A stretch of DNA of 42,448 bases from Citricoccus sp. CH26A (GTDB lineage Bacteria; Actinomycetota; Actinomycetes; Actinomycetales; Micrococcaceae): positions 1 through 42,448 of the forward strand of contig NZ_AFXQ01000024.1 of assembly GCF_000224415.1 (NCBI RefSeq), written 5' to 3'. This document shows positions 42,170 through 42,448 of the stretch, piece by piece. A program made the position numbers and the translations under genes. Under the pieces are notes generated by a model. The model was not told the DNA's origin, did no database searches, and was given only the letters and a program-made list of their open reading frames with translations. The stretch's first letter is position 1. Each line of letters begins with the position of its first letter.

Positions 42170-42448
42170 GGTCCGGGACTTCTCGCTGACCGCTGATGCC
42201 GTGGGTCAGGCAGCACGGCACGATCAACGCCTCACTGATTGGCCAGCGGTGTACATCCTCCATCAAGGACGGTCCTCGAGTACCCACCGTGTACGACAGA
42301 AGGTCTACGTGGGCGAGACACTCAAGGCAGACCGGCGGCTCGCGCAACACATGCAGAGCGAGGCGAAGAAGGACCTGACAGAAACACGGGTCGTCCTCCA
42401 CGAGAAGTACAACAAGTCAGCGGCCCTCGGCTTGGAGTCCTTCCTCAT
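42156..42448 (+). CDS. GIY-YIG-domain protein (probable DUF2075 helicase N-terminus), cut by the window end
   Basis: The ATG at 42156 has GGAG 8 nt upstream (42144-42147) and overlaps the MazG-like gene by 14 nt. 97 complete codons are present and the frame is open at the edge. Residues 29-57 read WPAVYILHQG, then a polar loop, then QKVYVGET, the two strands of the GIY-YIG nuclease motif. LAQHM and VVLHEKYNKSAALGLESFL follow. This arrangement is the N-terminal part of large proteins that continue into a DUF2075/Schlafen-like ATPase. That continuation is expected but not visible here. Confidence 0.78.
   Translation, partial: MTDFEVRDFSLTADAVGQAARHDQRLTDWPAVYILHQGRSSSTHRVRQKVYVGETLKADRRLAQHMQSEAKKDLTETRVVLHEKYNKSAALGLESFL

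Noticed and set aside
1-42448. CRISPR arrays, tRNA or rRNA genes, prophage integrase and att sites
   Set aside because: No regularly spaced repeats, no cloverleaf-like sequence ending in CCA, no rRNA sequence and no integrase gene were seen.

Overview
The window is high-GC DNA with actinobacterial features: GTG and possible TTG starts, 1-4 nt gene overlaps, IclR regulators and a BetT-type transporter. A Micrococcales soil or environmental strain is the best guess, but no rRNA or marker gene fixes the genus. Three parts can be told apart: core-like metabolism (1-5106), an aromatic-acid catabolic region (5267-32877), and a defence-type island (about 32927-42448) that starts after a broken IS481-like transposase.

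Positions 1-5106 hold the end of a BCCT transporter, an alkyltransferase-like DNA repair protein whose active-site Cys is replaced by Trp, a membrane cytochrome b with a long disordered N-terminus carrying repeated Arg-Met-x-Gly motifs, and etfA and etfB. ETF next to a membrane cytochrome suggests an electron outlet for acyl-CoA dehydrogenases.

Positions 5267-26174 form a coherent aromatic route. A 3-hydroxybenzoate 6-hydroxylase makes gentisate, and gentisate dioxygenase plus an FAH-family hydrolase take it to pyruvate and a C4 acid. Between them lies a long minus-strand gene series from 23076 down to 6609: benzoylformate decarboxylase, a three-part ABC importer, an MFS transporter, acyl-CoA dehydrogenase, MmgE/PrpD, an HMG-CoA-lyase-like enzyme, a CaiB CoA-transferase, enoyl-CoA hydratase, an aromatic aldehyde dehydrogenase and two IclR regulators. 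A divergent LysR gene sits at its head. I infer that an aryl-substituted dicarboxylic acid is activated to a CoA thioester, desaturated, hydrated and cleaved to acetyl-CoA plus an arylglyoxylate. That would then be decarboxylated and oxidised to a (3-hydroxy)benzoate that enters the gentisate route.

Positions 26184-32877 carry a second CoA-transferase plus lyase module (IclR, CaiB, citryl-CoA-lyase-like protein, aconitase, metallo-beta-lactamase-fold hydrolase). It may process the C4/C5 acid from ring cleavage or a related polycarboxylate.

Positions 33396-40424 are a tightly overlapping four-gene operon: DUF6361 protein, PLD-type nuclease, large SNF2-like helicase and an unrecognised 205-aa protein. 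It looks like a defence system. Divergent from it are a DEDDh exonuclease-BRCT-zinc protein with clearly lower GC, then a MazG-like pyrophosphohydrolase overlapping the start of a GIY-YIG protein that runs off the window.
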